From the NCBI RefSeq assembly GCF_026625725.1, contig NZ_CP113060.1, positions 2,796,001 through 2,860,000 of the forward strand: 64,000 nucleotides of DNA. The letters run 5' to 3'. Positions 39,858 through 51,627 of this stretch are shown here, piece after piece (position 1 is the first letter of the stretch; each line of letters starts with the position of its first letter). Under the pieces are notes generated by a model, which was given only the letters and a program-made list of their open reading frames with translations, searched no databases and was not told the DNA's origin. Position numbers and translations under genes: made by a program. Source of the DNA: Pseudomonas sp. SL4(2022) (lineage in GTDB: Bacteria; Pseudomonadota; Gammaproteobacteria; Pseudomonadales; Pseudomonadaceae).

Positions 39858-39890
39858 AAAAAAACCCCTGATGCTGCCATCAGGGGTTCT
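39858..39890 (-). terminator. Terminator of the cold-shock gene
   Basis: An 11-bp stem AACCCCTGATG / CATCAGGGGTT (39863-39873 and 39878-39888) with a 4-nt loop; in the minus reading it is followed by a T-run (A7 at 39858-39864 on the plus strand). Confidence 0.9.
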
Positions 39891-39904
39891 TCGAAGCGGC
39901 AGGA

Positions 39905-40117
39905 TTACTCCTGGATTTGCACTTCGTCAGCCTGCATGCCTTTTTGGCCCTGCACGGCGATAAAGCTGACCTTCTGGCCTTCTTTCAGGCTCTTGAAGCC
40001 GTTGCCTTGGATCGCGCGGAAGTGCACGAACAGATCCGGACCGCTTTCAGGAGTGATAAAACCAAAACCTTTCTCGTCGTTAAACCACTTGACGGTACCG
40101 TTCTGACGATTCGACAT
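39905..40117 (-). CDS. Cold-shock-domain protein (CspA/CapB type)
   Basis: A 70-residue single OB-fold protein: [16 protein letters not shown] with RNP1 (KGFGFI), RNP2-like LFVHFRAI, and the standard ending KKVSF-type [22 protein letters not shown]. It binds single-stranded RNA/DNA and acts as an RNA chaperone in Pseudomonas. Several csp paralogues exist in these genomes, so the exact name is left open. An AAGGAA SD lies in front of the ATG. Its 5' region is long, as is usual for cold-shock genes. Confidence 0.9.
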   Translation of the reverse strand: MSNRQNGTVKWFNDEKGFGFITPESGPDLFVHFRAIQGNGFKSLKEGQKVSFIAVQGQKGMQADEVQIQE

Positions 40118-40425
40118 GTTGTATTCCTTGAAACTTGAGTTGATGACAGCCGCTACTCGATATGAGGGGCTGATACTGGTTGCAAGGAGTAATGCGGCGT
40201 CGAGCGGGATGTAGCGGATCGCGATGATCTACTGCACCAGGTCACGATTTTCGGCGACCCATGCAAACACAGTGCAGAAACTCTACGCTAACTTTCACGC
40301 AAATGCCAATCCCTGCCAAGGCATGCAAATGCTGGGTCTTAGCCGGTTTTCGTCGATTTGTCTGATGGGGTCAGAGCTGCTGATGCGGCGCGCTAAATCA
40401 CATGGGTTTCGTTTTTTGCGCAGGC
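40118..40425. other. Non-coding region upstream of the cold-shock gene
   Basis: About 310 bp separate the csp start from the tRNA terminator. It probably contains the csp promoter and 5' leader (minus strand). A weak TTGCAA-17-TATCGA pair can be read on the minus strand about 80-50 bp before the ATG, but the match is poor. I found no RNA family or small ORF I can support. Confidence 0.35.
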
Positions 40426-40428
40426 AAT

Positions 40429-40456
40429 AAAAAAGGCCTTGAGTCTCAAGGCCTTT
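40429..40456 (-). terminator. Terminator of tRNA-Leu
   Basis: A 10-bp stem AAAGGCCTTG / CAAGGCCTTT (40432-40441, 40447-40456), followed in the minus reading by T-rich sequence ending TTATTG. It lies 11 bp after the tRNA 3' end. Confidence 0.88.
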
Positions 40457-40467
40457 CTTCGAGTTTA

Positions 40468-40552
40468 TGGTGCCCCGGGGGAGACTCGAACTCCCACTTC
40501 TTTCGAAAACGGATTTTGAATCCGCCGCGTCTACCGGTTCCGCCACCGGGGC
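40468..40552 (-). tRNA. tRNA-Leu (anticodon CAA)
   Basis: In the minus reading an 85-nt class II tRNA with a long variable arm: acceptor GCCCCGG pairs with CCGGGGC, then discriminator A and an encoded CCA. The anticodon stem-loop GCGGA-TTCAAAA-TCCGT gives CAA, which reads UUG. The T-loop is GGGAGTTCGAGTCTCCC. Its own terminator follows. No integrase or duplicated 3' end is visible, so it has not been used as an attachment site here. Confidence 0.95.
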
Positions 40553-40665
40553 ACAATGGCGGCGCAGTATAGGGATGGTGTTGGGGTTGGTCAATCCACT
40601 TGCGTGGTCAGCATGCACGATTTCCGGTAAGCTTTGCCGCCCTGCTAGACGATCCCCTTCCGACC

Positions 40666-42845
<2,180 letters not shown>

Positions 42846-42883
42846 TTCCCAACCTTTAAAGACCCTTGCAACAGGAGTGTTAC

Positions 42884-43219
42884 ATGAGCTTTTTTATCCC
42901 CGCTGCTTTCGCTGAAGGCGCCGCACCGGCTGCCGGTCCTGCTGGTAGTGGTTTTGAATGGGTGTTTCTGGTCGGCTTTCTGGTCATCTTCTATCTGATG
43001 ATCTGGCGCCCGCAGGCCAAACGGGCCAAAGAGCACAAGAACCTGATCGGTGGTCTGCAGAAAGGCGACGAAGTGGTCACCAGCGGCGGTATTGCTGGCA
43101 AGGTGTCGAAAGTCTCCGATGACTTCGTTGTCATCGAAGTGTCCGATACTGTCGAACTGAAAATTCAGAAAGTGGCCATCGCCGCTTCGCTGCCCAAGGG
43201 CACGCTGAAAGCGATCTAA
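42884..43219 (+). CDS. yajC: Preprotein translocase accessory subunit YajC
   Basis: A 111-residue protein with one transmembrane helix (EWVFLVGFLVIFYLMIWRPQAKRAKEH) and a small cytosolic domain (LQKGDEVVTSGGIAGKVSKVSDDFVVIEVSD). It associates with SecDF. The ATG at 42884 has AGGAGTGTTAC in front; an upstream in-frame start at 42866 is not needed. Normal member of the queA-tgt-yajC-secDF cluster. Confidence 0.95.
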   Translation: MSFFIPAAFAEGAAPAAGPAGSGFEWVFLVGFLVIFYLMIWRPQAKRAKEHKNLIGGLQKGDEVVTSGGIAGKVSKVSDDFVVIEVSDTVELKIQKVAIAASLPKGTLKAI

Positions 43220-43281
43220 GCAACACACCTTTACCATTCGACGGGGCGCTTCATGCGCCCCGCGTCATAACGGGCGGCGTC

Positions 43282-45150
43282 ATGCTCAACAAATTCCCTG
43301 TCTGGAAATACCTGCTGATTCTGGCTGTGCTGGCAATCGGCACTCTCTATTCCCTGCCCAATCTGTACCCGGATGATCCGGCGATCCAGATCAGTGGCAA
43401 CAGTACGGCCATGCGCGTCGAGCAGGCCGATCTTGAGCGCGTCAAGCGCACTCTGGAAGACGCTGGTATCCAGGTAAAAGCGATCACCCTGGCTAGCGAA
43501 GGCCGTGCCGGTCTGCTGCGCCTGAACAAGGCCGAAGACCAGCTGCCAGCCAAAGAGCTGGTACGCAAGGCGCTGAGTGATGAGTTCGTGGTTGCCCTGA
43601 ACCTGGCGCAAACTACGCCGCAGTGGCTGCGTAACCTGGGCGGTAGCCCGATGAAGCTGGGTCTGGACTTGTCCGGTGGTGTGCACTTCCTGATGGAAGT
43701 GGACATGGACAAGGCGCTGGATGCCCGCCGCAAGGTTTATGAAGGCGAGGTCAAAAGCCTGCTGCGCAAGGAGCGCGTGCGCTATCGCAGCCTGCCTGAG
43801 CTTGATGGCGCCATTCAGTTGGGTTTTGCCGATGAAGCGGCGCTGGAGAAAGCTCAGCAGCTGATCCGTAAGGACTTCAACGATTTCGATATGATCACCG
43901 TGCGGCGTAATGAGCTGCAGGTGCTGCGCCTGACGCTGACGCAGGCTAAGCTGGCGGAAATCCGTGAGTATTCGATCAAGCAGAACCTGACCACCGTGCG
44001 TAACCGGGTCAACGAGCTGGGTGTTGCCGAGCCGCTGGTCCAGCGCCAGGGTGCCAATCGCATCGTGGTCGAGCTGCCGGGCGTGCAGGACACCGCTGAA
44101 GCCAAGCGGATTCTCGGTAAGACCGCCAACTTGGAGTTCCGTCTGGCTGCCGAGCCGGATGCTGCCAAGGCCGCGACCGAAAGTTTTGAATTCCGTCAGG
44201 AAGGCCGTCCGCCGGCGCAGCTGGAGCGTGAGCTGATCATCACCGGTGACCAGGTGACTGACGCTCAGGCCAGCTTTGACGAGAATGGCAGCCCGCAGGT
44301 GAATATCCGTCTGGATGGCCGCGGTGGTGACCTGATGAACCGTGCGACCCGCAGTAATGTCGGGCGCAGCATGGCGGTAATCTTTATCGAGCAGAAGCCG
44401 GTTTCCCGTTATGTGCGCCAGGTAGTCGATGGTGTCGAGAAGGAAGTCGAGCTGCAGACCTTCGTTGAAGAGAAGAAGATCATCAGCCTGGCGACTATCC
44501 AGTCGCCGCTGGGCAGCCAGTTCCGTATCACTGGGCTGGACGGTCAGGGCGAATCGTCCGAGCTGGCCTTGCTGCTGCGTGCAGGTGGTCTGGCGGCGCC
44601 GATGTACTTTGCCGAAGAGCGCACCATTGGCCCGAGCCTGGGGGCCGACAACATCACCAAGGGTGTTGATGCGTCGCTGTGGGGCATGCTGTTCGTCTCG
44701 CTGTTTATCATCGCCATTTACCGCTTCTTCGGGGTGCTGGCGACCATCGCACTGGCGTTCAACATGGTCTTGCTGCTGGCCTTGATGTCGCTGCTCAGCG
44801 CCACCCTGACCCTGCCGGGTATTGCCGGTATCGTGTTGACCATGGGGATGGCGGTGGACGCCAACGTGCTGATCTTCTCGCGGATTCGCGAAGAGATTGC
44901 CAATGGCATGTCGATCCAGCGGGCGATTCATGAAGGCTTCGATCGTGCCTATAGCGCGATTCTCGACTCCAACCTGACCACCTTGCTGGTCGGCGGGATT
45001 CTGTTTGCCATGGGCACCGGGCCGGTCAAGGGCTTCGCTGTGACCATGTCGCTGGGTATCGTGACGTCGATGTTTACCGCGATTCTGGTGACTCGCGCCA
45101 TGGTCAACCTGACCTGCGGCGGGCGTGACTTCAAGAAGCTGTGGGTCTAA
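43282..45150 (+). CDS. secD: Protein translocase subunit SecD
   Basis: A 622-residue inner-membrane protein with an N-terminal helix (YLLILAVLAIGTLYSLPNLYP), a large periplasmic head (about 35-450) with the P1 domain, and six C-terminal helices including LTMGMAVDANVLIFSRIREE, the RND-like proton-relay motif. With SecF it uses proton flow to pull secreted proteins across. Full length. It follows yajC after 62 bp. Confidence 0.96.
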   Translation: MLNKFPVWKYLLILAVLAIGTLYSLPNLYPDDPAIQISGNSTAMRVEQADLERVKRTLEDAGIQVKAITLASEGRAGLLRLNKAEDQLPAKELVRKALSDEFVVALNLAQTTPQWLRNLGGSPMKLGLDLSGGVHFLMEVDMDKALDARRKVYEGEVKSLLRKERVRYRSLPELDGAIQLGFADEAALEKAQQLIRKDFNDFDMITVRRNELQVLRLTLTQAKLAEIREYSIKQNLTTVRNRVNELGVAEPLVQRQGANRIVVELPGVQDTAEAKRILGKTANLEFRLAAEPDAAKAATESFEFRQEGRPPAQLERELIITGDQVTDAQASFDENGSPQVNIRLDGRGGDLMNRATRSNVGRSMAVIFIEQKPVSRYVRQVVDGVEKEVELQTFVEEKKIISLATIQSPLGSQFRITGLDGQGESSELALLLRAGGLAAPMYFAEERTIGPSLGADNITKGVDASLWGMLFVSLFIIAIYRFFGVLATIALAFNMVLLLALMSLLSATLTLPGIAGIVLTMGMAVDANVLIFSRIREEIANGMSIQRAIHEGFDRAYSAILDSNLTTLLVGGILFAMGTGPVKGFAVTMSLGIVTSMFTAILVTRAMVNLTCGGRDFKKLWV

Positions 45151-45159
45151 GGGGCTTAG

Positions 45160-46065
45160 ATGATGCGTACGATTAATTTTATGGGTGTGCGCAATATTGC
45201 GTTCGCCATCACCGTGCTGCTGACTTTGCTTGCGTTGGGTAGCTGGTTTTACAAAGGTTTGAACTTCGGTCTGGATTTCACCGGCGGCACGCAGATCGAG
45301 TTGAGTTACGCGCAGCCGGCTGATCTGGGCAAGGTGCGTGATCAGTTGGCAGCGGCAGGTTTTGCTGATGCCGTGGTGCAGAGCTTTGGTGCGACCACTG
45401 ATGTGGTGGTGCGTATGCAAGGTGATGATCCGGATTTGGGGCGCAAGGTGGCGGATGCGCTGCAGCAGTCGGGTGATGCGCTGCAGGTGAAGAAGGTCGA
45501 GTTCGTTGGCCCGCAGGTGGGTGAAGAGCTGCGCGATCAGGGTGGCATCGGCATGTTGCTGGCTCTGGGGGGCGTGATGCTCTACCTGGCTTTCCGCTTC
45601 CAGTGGAAGTTTGCCCTGGGTGCGGTGCTCTCTCTGGTGCATGACGTGGTTGTGACCATGGGTATTCTGTCGTTCTTCCAAGTGACCTTCGACCTGACGG
45701 TGCTCGCGGCGGTGCTGGCGATCATCGGCTACTCGTTGAACGACACCATCGTGGTGTTCGACCGGGTGCGCGAGAACTTCCGCGTGCTGCGTAAGACCAG
45801 TCTGATCGACAACATCAACATCTCCACCACGCAGACCCTGTTGCGCACTGTCGCGACCTCGGTGTCCACGCTGTTGGCGATTGTCGCGCTGTTGTTGTTC
45901 GCTGGTGACAACCTGTTCGGTTTCTCGGTGGCGCTGCTGATCGGGGTCTTGGCTGGTACGTACTCATCGATCTATATCGCCAACGTGGTGCTGATCTGGC
46001 TCAACCTGAGTGTGGATGACCTGATTCCGCCTGTGGTGGCTGAAGAGGTGGATGAGCGCCCCTGA
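45160..46065 (+). CDS. secF: Protein translocase subunit SecF
   Basis: A 301-residue SecD partner. The N-terminal helix is followed by LNFGLDFTGGTQIELSY, the P4-type periplasmic domain (to about 125), then five helices with GYSLNDTIVVFDRVRENFR, the family signature. It begins 9 bp after the secD stop. A terminator follows. Confidence 0.96.
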   Translation: MMRTINFMGVRNIAFAITVLLTLLALGSWFYKGLNFGLDFTGGTQIELSYAQPADLGKVRDQLAAAGFADAVVQSFGATTDVVVRMQGDDPDLGRKVADALQQSGDALQVKKVEFVGPQVGEELRDQGGIGMLLALGGVMLYLAFRFQWKFALGAVLSLVHDVVVTMGILSFFQVTFDLTVLAAVLAIIGYSLNDTIVVFDRVRENFRVLRKTSLIDNINISTTQTLLRTVATSVSTLLAIVALLLFAGDNLFGFSVALLIGVLAGTYSSIYIANVVLIWLNLSVDDLIPPVVAEEVDERP

Positions 46066-46096
46066 TTCTGTGCGTCTTATCGCAAATAGCTGTATG

Positions 46097-46130
46097 AGCC
46101 GGGCCGGTGTTGAACTTGCCCGGTTTTTTT
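46097..46130 (+). terminator. Terminator after secF
   Basis: Stem GCCGGGC / GCCCGGT (46098-46104 with 46118-46124, extendable by A-T) with a 13-nt loop and a T-tract to 46130. Likely the end of the queA-tgt-yajC-secDF transcript. Confidence 0.8.
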
Positions 46131-46190
46131 ATGCTCCAAGGCCGGGAGTAAGGTGCGTTAAGCGCCAAGCAGCGGTTCTTGGAGGTCTGT

Positions 46191-46727
46191 GTGAATAAGT
46201 CGATGTTGGTCGGGGTGGTGCTGGGTGCGGTGGGGGTGACGGCAGGCGGGGCGGTCGCTACTTACAGTATTGTCAGTGCCTCAGAGTATGCTGAAGTGCT
46301 TGCGGTTAAGCCGGTCAAGGAAACCATCAAGACGCCGCGTGAGGTGTGCAAAGAGATTGCCGTGACGCGTCAGGCGCCGGTCAAGGATCAGTACCAGATA
46401 GCCGGAACGGCGATTGGTGCAGTGGTGGGCGGCTTGCTGGGTAATCAGGTTGGTGGTGGCAATGGCAAGAAGCTGGCGACAGTCGCGGGTGCGGTGGGCG
46501 GCGGTTATGCCGGTAACAAGGCCCAGGAGCATCTGCAGAGTCGTGATACCTACACCACGACTGAAACCCGTTGCAGTACGGTGACCGACAGCAGTGAGAA
46601 ATTGGTGGGTTACGACGTTAAATATGAGCTGGATGGCAAGGTGAGTCAGGTGCGCATGGTCAGTGATCCGGGGCGGCAGATTCCGGTCAAGGATGGTCAG
46701 CTGGTGTTGGTCGATCAGTCCAACTGA
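46191..46727 (+). CDS. Glycine-zipper (2TM) domain protein
   Basis: A 178-residue exported or membrane protein: hydrophobic N-terminus (SMLVGVVLGAVGVTAGGAVATYSIV), then a typical glycine-zipper repeat, GTAIGAVVGGLLGNQVGGGNGKKLATVAGAVGGGYAGNKAQE, and a C-terminal domain (YDVKYELDGKVSQVRMVSDPGRQIPVKDGQLVLV). GTG at 46191 is chosen because GGAGG lies 5 nt upstream. Function uncertain; such proteins sit in the envelope and resemble outer-membrane lipoproteins of the Rcs/Pal type only loosely. Confidence 0.83.
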   Translation: MNKSMLVGVVLGAVGVTAGGAVATYSIVSASEYAEVLAVKPVKETIKTPREVCKEIAVTRQAPVKDQYQIAGTAIGAVVGGLLGNQVGGGNGKKLATVAGAVGGGYAGNKAQEHLQSRDTYTTTETRCSTVTDSSEKLVGYDVKYELDGKVSQVRMVSDPGRQIPVKDGQLVLVDQSN

Positions 46728-46748
46728 TCGAAAGCTTTCAGTGGATAT

Positions 46749-46776
46749 AAAAAAGCGCCCCGTGAGGCGCTTTTTT
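46749..46776. terminator. Bidirectional terminator between the glycine-zipper gene and suhB
   Basis: Stem AAAAAAGCGCC / GGCGCTTTTTT (46749-46759, 46766-46776) with a 6-nt loop; the flanking A and T runs let it work for both converging genes. Confidence 0.92.
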
Positions 46777-46788
46777 GTTGGGGTTTGA

Positions 46789-47604
46789 TCAGCGTTTCAA
46801 GGAGGCTGACAAGTGCGGCTGAATGGCTGTCAGTACGGCTTTGAAGCACTTGGTGTTACCGGCAACGATCTGGCCCTTTTCCAGGAAGTCGTGGCCGCCG
46901 CTGAAGTCACTGACCAGGCCGCCTGCTTCCTGAATCAGCAGTGCACCAGCGGCCATGTCCCACTCGGACAGGCCAAATTCCCAGAAGGCATCGAAGCGGC
47001 CGGCGGCCACGTAGGCCAGGTCCAGGCTCGCTGCGCCTGCGCGGCGTACACCGGCGGTCTGGCCGACAAGGCTGCGGAACATGCTGATGTAGTTCTCCAG
47101 ATTTTCCATCTGGCTGTCGCGGAACGGGAAGCCGGTGCCGAGGAGGGCGCCTTCCAGGCTCTTGCGGTTGCCGACGCGCAGGCGGCGGCCGTTGAGGGCA
47201 GCGCCACGGCCACGGCTGGCGGTGAATTCTTCCTGGCGTACCGGGTCGATGATCACGGCGTGCTCAAGGCGGCCACGGTATTTGCAGGCGACGCTGACAG
47301 CGTAGTGGGGGATGCCGCGGATAAAGTTGGTGGTGCCGTCCAGTGGGTCGATGATCCACAGGTAGTCTGCGCCGTCGCCGCTGCCTTCGCTGAGGCCGCT
47401 TTCCTCGCCGAGGATGCCGTGGTTCGGGAACGCTTTGCGCAATGCCTGAATGATCAGCTGCTCGGCGGAGCGGTCAATTTCAGTTACGTAGTCCTTGGCT
47501 TCTTTCTCGTCGACCGAGATGACGTCCAAGCGTTCGGTCGAGCGGAAGATCATTTCGCCGGCGCTACGGGCTGCGCGCAGCGCGATATTCAGCATGGGCT
47601 GCAT
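46789..47604 (-). CDS. suhB: Inositol-1-monophosphatase SuhB
   Basis: A 271-residue Mg-dependent phosphatase; in E. coli SuhB also joins the rRNA antitermination complex and in Pseudomonas it affects virulence regulation. Metal ligands Glu67 (GEESG), Asp86 and Asp89 in WIIDPLDGTTNF, and the C-terminal WDMAAGALLIQEAGG motif are intact. Divergent from trmJ. Confidence 0.95.
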   Translation of the reverse strand: MQPMLNIALRAARSAGEMIFRSTERLDVISVDEKEAKDYVTEIDRSAEQLIIQALRKAFPNHGILGEESGLSEGSGDGADYLWIIDPLDGTTNFIRGIPHYAVSVACKYRGRLEHAVIIDPVRQEEFTASRGRGAALNGRRLRVGNRKSLEGALLGTGFPFRDSQMENLENYISMFRSLVGQTAGVRRAGAASLDLAYVAAGRFDAFWEFGLSEWDMAAGALLIQEAGGLVSDFSGGHDFLEKGQIVAGNTKCFKAVLTAIQPHLSASLKR

Positions 47605-47748
47605 GGATGTTCACCTGGGTCGTTAAAGAAAGCCGGCCATTCTAGCAGAAAAGTGTGGCGGTTGAAGCGCAACCTGCGTCTTGCGTGGCGCAAGGCGGAT
47701 GGCTTATGTAAGATTTGCGCCTCTAGCCCTTATCTGTGAGCGTTTGCG

Positions 47749-48519
47749 TTGCTGGAAAATATTCGCGTTGTGTTGGTCGGTACCAGTCATCCGGGCAATA
47801 TCGGTGGCGCGGCGCGGGCCATGAAAAACATGGGGTTGTCGCAGTTGGTGCTGGTTGAGCCACGGGATTTCCCGAGTGAAGAAGCGGTGGCCAGGGCTTC
47901 TGGGGCTGCTGATATTCTCGAATCGGCGCAGGTAGTCGGCACGCTTGAAGAGGCGCTGGTCGGTTGTCGTCTGGTGCTGGGCACCAGTGCGCGGGATCGG
48001 CATATTCCCTGGCCGATGCTGGAGCCGCGTGAATGTGGTGTTGCTGCGTGCGAGCAGGCGCAGCAAGGTGTTCAGGTTGCCTTGGTGTTTGGGCGCGAGT
48101 ATGCCGGTCTGACCAATGAGGAGCTGCAGCGCTGTCACTATCATGTGCACATTCCCTCCGACCCGGCATTCAGCTCGTTGAATCTGGCTGCGGCTGTGCA
48201 AGTGCTGGCTTACGAGGTGCGTATTGCCTGGCTGGCCACAGAGGGGCAGCCGGTCAAGCAAGTTGCGGTTGTTGATCCTGATGAAGAGCTGGTAGCGGCG
48301 GATGAGCTGGAGTCGTTTTATCGTCATCTGGAGCAAGCGCTGATTGAAATCAGGTTTCTTGATCCCTCTAGGCCGCGACATCTCATGAGTCGCCTGCGTC
48401 GCTTGTACGGGCGTTGCGCAGTGAACAAACTGGAAATGAATATCTTGCGCGGTATCTTGACGGAAACCATCAAGGCGGCGCGTGGCGAGCACCTTAGGCG
48501 GGAGGGTTCAGATGTTTGA
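47749..48519 (+). CDS. trmJ: tRNA (cytidine/uridine-2'-O)-methyltransferase TrmJ
   Basis: A 256-residue SPOUT methyltransferase for position 32 of the anticodon loop. [37 protein letters not shown] is the N-terminal catalytic region, [47 protein letters not shown] the knotted SAM site. TTG start at 47749. It overlaps cysE by 8 bases, an arrangement conserved in Pseudomonas. Confidence 0.95.
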   Translation: MLENIRVVLVGTSHPGNIGGAARAMKNMGLSQLVLVEPRDFPSEEAVARASGAADILESAQVVGTLEEALVGCRLVLGTSARDRHIPWPMLEPRECGVAACEQAQQGVQVALVFGREYAGLTNEELQRCHYHVHIPSDPAFSSLNLAAAVQVLAYEVRIAWLATEGQPVKQVAVVDPDEELVAADELESFYRHLEQALIEIRFLDPSRPRHLMSRLRRLYGRCAVNKLEMNILRGILTETIKAARGEHLRREGSDV

Positions 48520-49288
48520 GCGCATGCAAGAGGATATCCGGAGCGTATTTCATCGCGACCCGGCGGCGCGTAATGCCTTTGAGGTGGTCACGTGCTATCC
48601 GGGGTTGCATGCCGTCTGGCTGCATCGAGTGGCGCATGCTTTGTGGGTGTCGGGCTGGAAGTGGCTGGCGCGCGTGGTGTCCAACTTTAGTCGTTGGATG
48701 ACGGGTATCGAAATTCATCCCGGTGCGAAGATTGGTCGGCGTTTCTTTATCGATCATGGTATGGGTATCGTCATTGGTGAAACGGCAGAGATTGGAAACG
48801 ATGTAACGCTCTATCAGGGGGTTACCTTGGGCGGCACCAGCTGGAATAAAGGCAAGCGCCATCCGACGCTGGAAGATGGTGTGGTAGTGGGCGCAGGGGC
48901 CAAGGTGTTGGGGCCGTTTACGGTGGGCGCAGGTGCAAAAATCGGCTCCAATGCGGTGGTGACCAAGGAGGTGCCGGCAGGTGCTACGGCTGTCGGCATC
49001 CCTGGGCGGATCATCGTCAAAACCGATGATGAGCAGGAGGCCAAGCGCCAGGCGATTGCCGAGAAATTGGGTTTCGATGCTTATGGCGTGAGTCAGGACA
49101 TGCCGGACCCCGTTGCTCGTGCCATTGGTCAGTTGCTCGATCACCTGCATGCGGTGGATGGGCGTCTTGAGGGTATGTGCGGCGCGCTCAAGTCCTTAGG
49201 TAGTGACTACTGCGCCAAGGATTTGCCGCAACTGCGTGACGAGGACTTCGCCGGCGTGGTCAAGGACGCAGACAAGCCTGCAGCTTGA
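48512..49288 (+). CDS. cysE: Serine O-acetyltransferase CysE
   Basis: A 258-residue enzyme catalysing the first step of cysteine synthesis. The left-handed beta-helix hexapeptide repeats begin at [72 protein letters not shown]. The His-Gly active-site region FIDHGMGIV is intact. The start at 48512 is inside the trmJ stop region. Cysteine made here feeds the IscS reaction next door. Confidence 0.95.
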   Translation: MFERMQEDIRSVFHRDPAARNAFEVVTCYPGLHAVWLHRVAHALWVSGWKWLARVVSNFSRWMTGIEIHPGAKIGRRFFIDHGMGIVIGETAEIGNDVTLYQGVTLGGTSWNKGKRHPTLEDGVVVGAGAKVLGPFTVGAGAKIGSNAVVTKEVPAGATAVGIPGRIIVKTDDEQEAKRQAIAEKLGFDAYGVSQDMPDPVARAIGQLLDHLHAVDGRLEGMCGALKSLGSDYCAKDLPQLRDEDFAGVVKDADKPAA

Positions 49289-49361
49289 TGGTGCGGTCTT
49301 GCGCATTTTGCTATGGTATGCGCCCTCGACTCCGCCAATCCCGACTAAAGCACTAGGTCTT

Positions 49362-49394
49362 ATAGTTGACTTAAATGCTCGGGAATTGCATAAT
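49362..49394 (+). promoter_or_regulatory. iscR promoter with a type 1 IscR-binding site
   Basis: A -35 TTGACT (49366-49371), 17-bp spacer, and -10 CATAAT (49389-49394). Overlapping it, 49362-49386 reads ATAGTTGACT...GCTCGGGAAT, close to the type 1 IscR consensus as I recall it, so [2Fe-2S]-IscR should repress its own operon. Confidence 0.75.
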
Positions 49395-49427
49395 CGCCGC
49401 ACATTGCGACCATGCGGTAAGCCCCTC

Positions 49428-49919
49428 ATGCGATTAACCACCAAAGGCCGATACGCCGTCACCGCCATGCTTGATCTGGCGCTGCATGCACAGCGTGGTC
49501 CGGTGTCTCTGGCCGATATTTCCGAGCGGCAGGGCATCTCCCTGTCCTATCTGGAGCAACTGTTTGCCAAGCTGCGGCGCGGCAATCTGGTGTCCAGTGT
49601 GCGTGGGCCGGGTGGCGGCTATCAGTTGTCCCGCGACATGCGCGGGATTCAGGTGGCCGAAGTGATTGATGCGGTCAATGAATCGGTCGATGCCACTCGC
49701 TGTCAGGGGCAGGGCGATTGCCATGCCGGTGATACCTGTCTGACCCACCATTTATGGTGTGACCTCAGCCAGCAGATACACGAATTTCTTAGCGGCATCA
49801 GTCTCGCTGATTTGGTGACCCGTCGTGAAGTGCAGGAGGTTGCTCAGCGCCAGGATCAGCGCCGCTGCAATGGCAGGACGCCGTACCTGGATAAGATCGA
49901 AACGTCCGCCGTCGATTGA
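49428..49919 (+). CDS. iscR: Fe-S cluster assembly regulator IscR
   Basis: A 163-residue Rrf2-family repressor. Winged HTH ([37 protein letters not shown]) and the [2Fe-2S] ligands Cys92, Cys98, Cys104 with His107. Starts the isc operon and senses Fe-S status. The ATG at 49428 lies 34 bases after the predicted -10. A longer upstream open frame overlaps cysE and is not used. Confidence 0.97.
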   Translation: MRLTTKGRYAVTAMLDLALHAQRGPVSLADISERQGISLSYLEQLFAKLRRGNLVSSVRGPGGGYQLSRDMRGIQVAEVIDAVNESVDATRCQGQGDCHAGDTCLTHHLWCDLSQQIHEFLSGISLADLVTRREVQEVAQRQDQRRCNGRTPYLDKIETSAVD

Positions 49920-49966
49920 GCGCAAAGCGCTGGCTAGCTGGCCTGATACCTGATTAGGAGAAAGTA

Positions 49967-51181
49967 ATGAAGTTGCCGATTTACCTCGATTATTCCGCCA
50001 CCACGCCGGTTGATCCGCGTGTTGCGCAAAAAATGAGCGAATGCCTGCTGGTTGATGGCAACTTCGGTAACCCGGCGTCGCGCTCCCACGTGTTTGGCTG
50101 GAAGGCTGAAGAGGCCGTGGAAAATGCTCGTCGCCAAGTGGCTGAGCTGGTCAATGCCGATCCGCGTGAGATTGTCTGGACCTCTGGTGCCACCGAGTCC
50201 AACAACCTGGCGATCAAGGGCATTGCTGACTTCTACAAGAGCAAAGGTAAGCACCTGATCACTTCGAAGATCGAGCACAAAGCCGTGCTGGATACCATGC
50301 GCCAACTTGAGCGCGAAGGCTTTGAAGTGACCTATATCGAGCCCGGTGAAGATGGCCTGATTACACCGGCCATGATCGAGGCGGTTTTGCGTGATGACAC
50401 CATTCTAGTGTCGGTCATGCATGTGAATAACGAAATTGGCACCATCAACGACATCGCGGCGATTGGCGAGCTGACCCGTTCGCGTGGCGTGTTCTTGCAT
50501 GTTGATGCGGCACAGTCGACTGGCAAGGTGGCGATAGATCTGGAGTCGCTTAAGGTCGATCTGATGTCTTTCTCCGCGCACAAAACGTATGGCCCAAAAG
50601 GCGTCGGTGCGCTGTTCGTGCGTCGCAAGCCGCGTGTGCGTCTGGAGGCCCAGACCCATGGCGGCGGTCATGAGCGTGGTATGCGCTCCGGCACCCTGGC
50701 GACTCATCAGTGCGTCGGTATGGGTGAAGCGTTCCGTATTGCCAAAGAGGAAATGACCCAGGAAAACCAGCGCATTCTGGCCCTGCGTGATCGCTTCTTC
50801 AAGCAGGTCGATGGTCTGGAAGAGCTGTATATCAATGGCAGCATGACCGCCCGTGTACCGCACAACCTCAACCTCAGCTTCAACTACGTTGAAGGCGAAT
50901 CGTTGATCATGGCGCTTAAAGATCTGGCGGTTTCGTCCGGTTCGGCTTGCACATCAGCTTCTCTGGAGCCGTCCTACGTGTTGCGCGCCCTGGGCCGCAA
51001 TGACGAGCTGGCACACAGCTCCATCCGTTTTACCTTCGGCCGCTTCACCACTGATGAGGAGGTCGATTATGCCGCGCAGAAGGTTTGCGAGGCGGTCACC
51101 AAGCTGCGCGAATTGTCGCCGCTGTGGGATATGTACAAAGACGGTGTCGACATCTCCAAGATCGAGTGGGCGGCGCACTAA
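49967..51181 (+). CDS. iscS: Cysteine desulfurase IscS
   Basis: A 404-residue PLP enzyme giving sulfur for Fe-S clusters and tRNA thiolation. N-terminal [22 protein letters not shown]-lysine in [18 protein letters not shown], and the mobile Cys loop [22 protein letters not shown] are intact. SD TTAGGAG before the ATG at 49967. 47 bp after iscR. Confidence 0.98.
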   Translation: MKLPIYLDYSATTPVDPRVAQKMSECLLVDGNFGNPASRSHVFGWKAEEAVENARRQVAELVNADPREIVWTSGATESNNLAIKGIADFYKSKGKHLITSKIEHKAVLDTMRQLEREGFEVTYIEPGEDGLITPAMIEAVLRDDTILVSVMHVNNEIGTINDIAAIGELTRSRGVFLHVDAAQSTGKVAIDLESLKVDLMSFSAHKTYGPKGVGALFVRRKPRVRLEAQTHGGGHERGMRSGTLATHQCVGMGEAFRIAKEEMTQENQRILALRDRFFKQVDGLEELYINGSMTARVPHNLNLSFNYVEGESLIMALKDLAVSSGSACTSASLEPSYVLRALGRNDELAHSSIRFTFGRFTTDEEVDYAAQKVCEAVTKLRELSPLWDMYKDGVDISKIEWAAH

Positions 51182-51228
51182 GTAGTCGCCGAGCAAGAGC
51201 GACTCTCTGATGAGGAAGGAATACCAGC

Positions 51229-51615
51229 ATGGCTTACAGTGAAAAGGTCATTGATCACTACGAGAACCCGCGTAACGTCGGCAAGATGGACGCGGAAGAC
51301 CCGGATGTCGGTACTGGCATGGTCGGCGCGCCGGCTTGCGGTGACGTAATGCGCCTGCAGATCAAGGTTAACGAGCAGGGCGTGATCGAAGACGCCAAGT
51401 TCAAGACCTATGGCTGCGGTTCGGCAATCGCCTCCAGCTCCCTCGCCACCGAGTGGATGAAGGGCAAAACCCTGGACGAAGCTGAGACTATCAAGAACAC
51501 CCAGTTGGCCGAGGAATTGGCTCTGCCACCGGTGAAAATCCACTGCTCGGTACTCGCCGAAGACGCCATCAAGGCTGCTGTGCGCGATTACAAGCAGAAG
51601 AAAGGCTTGCTCTAA
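51229..51615 (+). CDS. iscU: Fe-S cluster scaffold IscU
   Basis: A 128-residue scaffold. Ligands Cys37 (GAPACGDVM), Cys63 (YGCGSAIASSS) and His105-Cys106 (KIHCSVLAEDA) sit at the usual positions; LPPVKI is the HscA-binding motif. Confidence 0.98.
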   Translation: MAYSEKVIDHYENPRNVGKMDAEDPDVGTGMVGAPACGDVMRLQIKVNEQGVIEDAKFKTYGCGSAIASSSLATEWMKGKTLDEAETIKNTQLAEELALPPVKIHCSVLAEDAIKAAVRDYKQKKGLL

Positions 51616-51627
51616 GGAGGTTTGTCG

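Noticed and set aside
40224-40430. Small open frame upstream of the cold-shock gene
   Set aside because: No SD, Cys/Arg-rich shadow-like composition, and position in the csp leader region.
40468-40552. tRNA-Leu as an integration site for a mobile island
   Set aside because: No integrase, no duplicated tRNA 3' end and only core genes follow.
43231-45681. Very long open frame on the minus strand across secD/secF
   Set aside because: It is antisense to intact secD with no SD, and its composition (His/Gln/Arg-rich) is typical of a shadow frame in GC-rich DNA.
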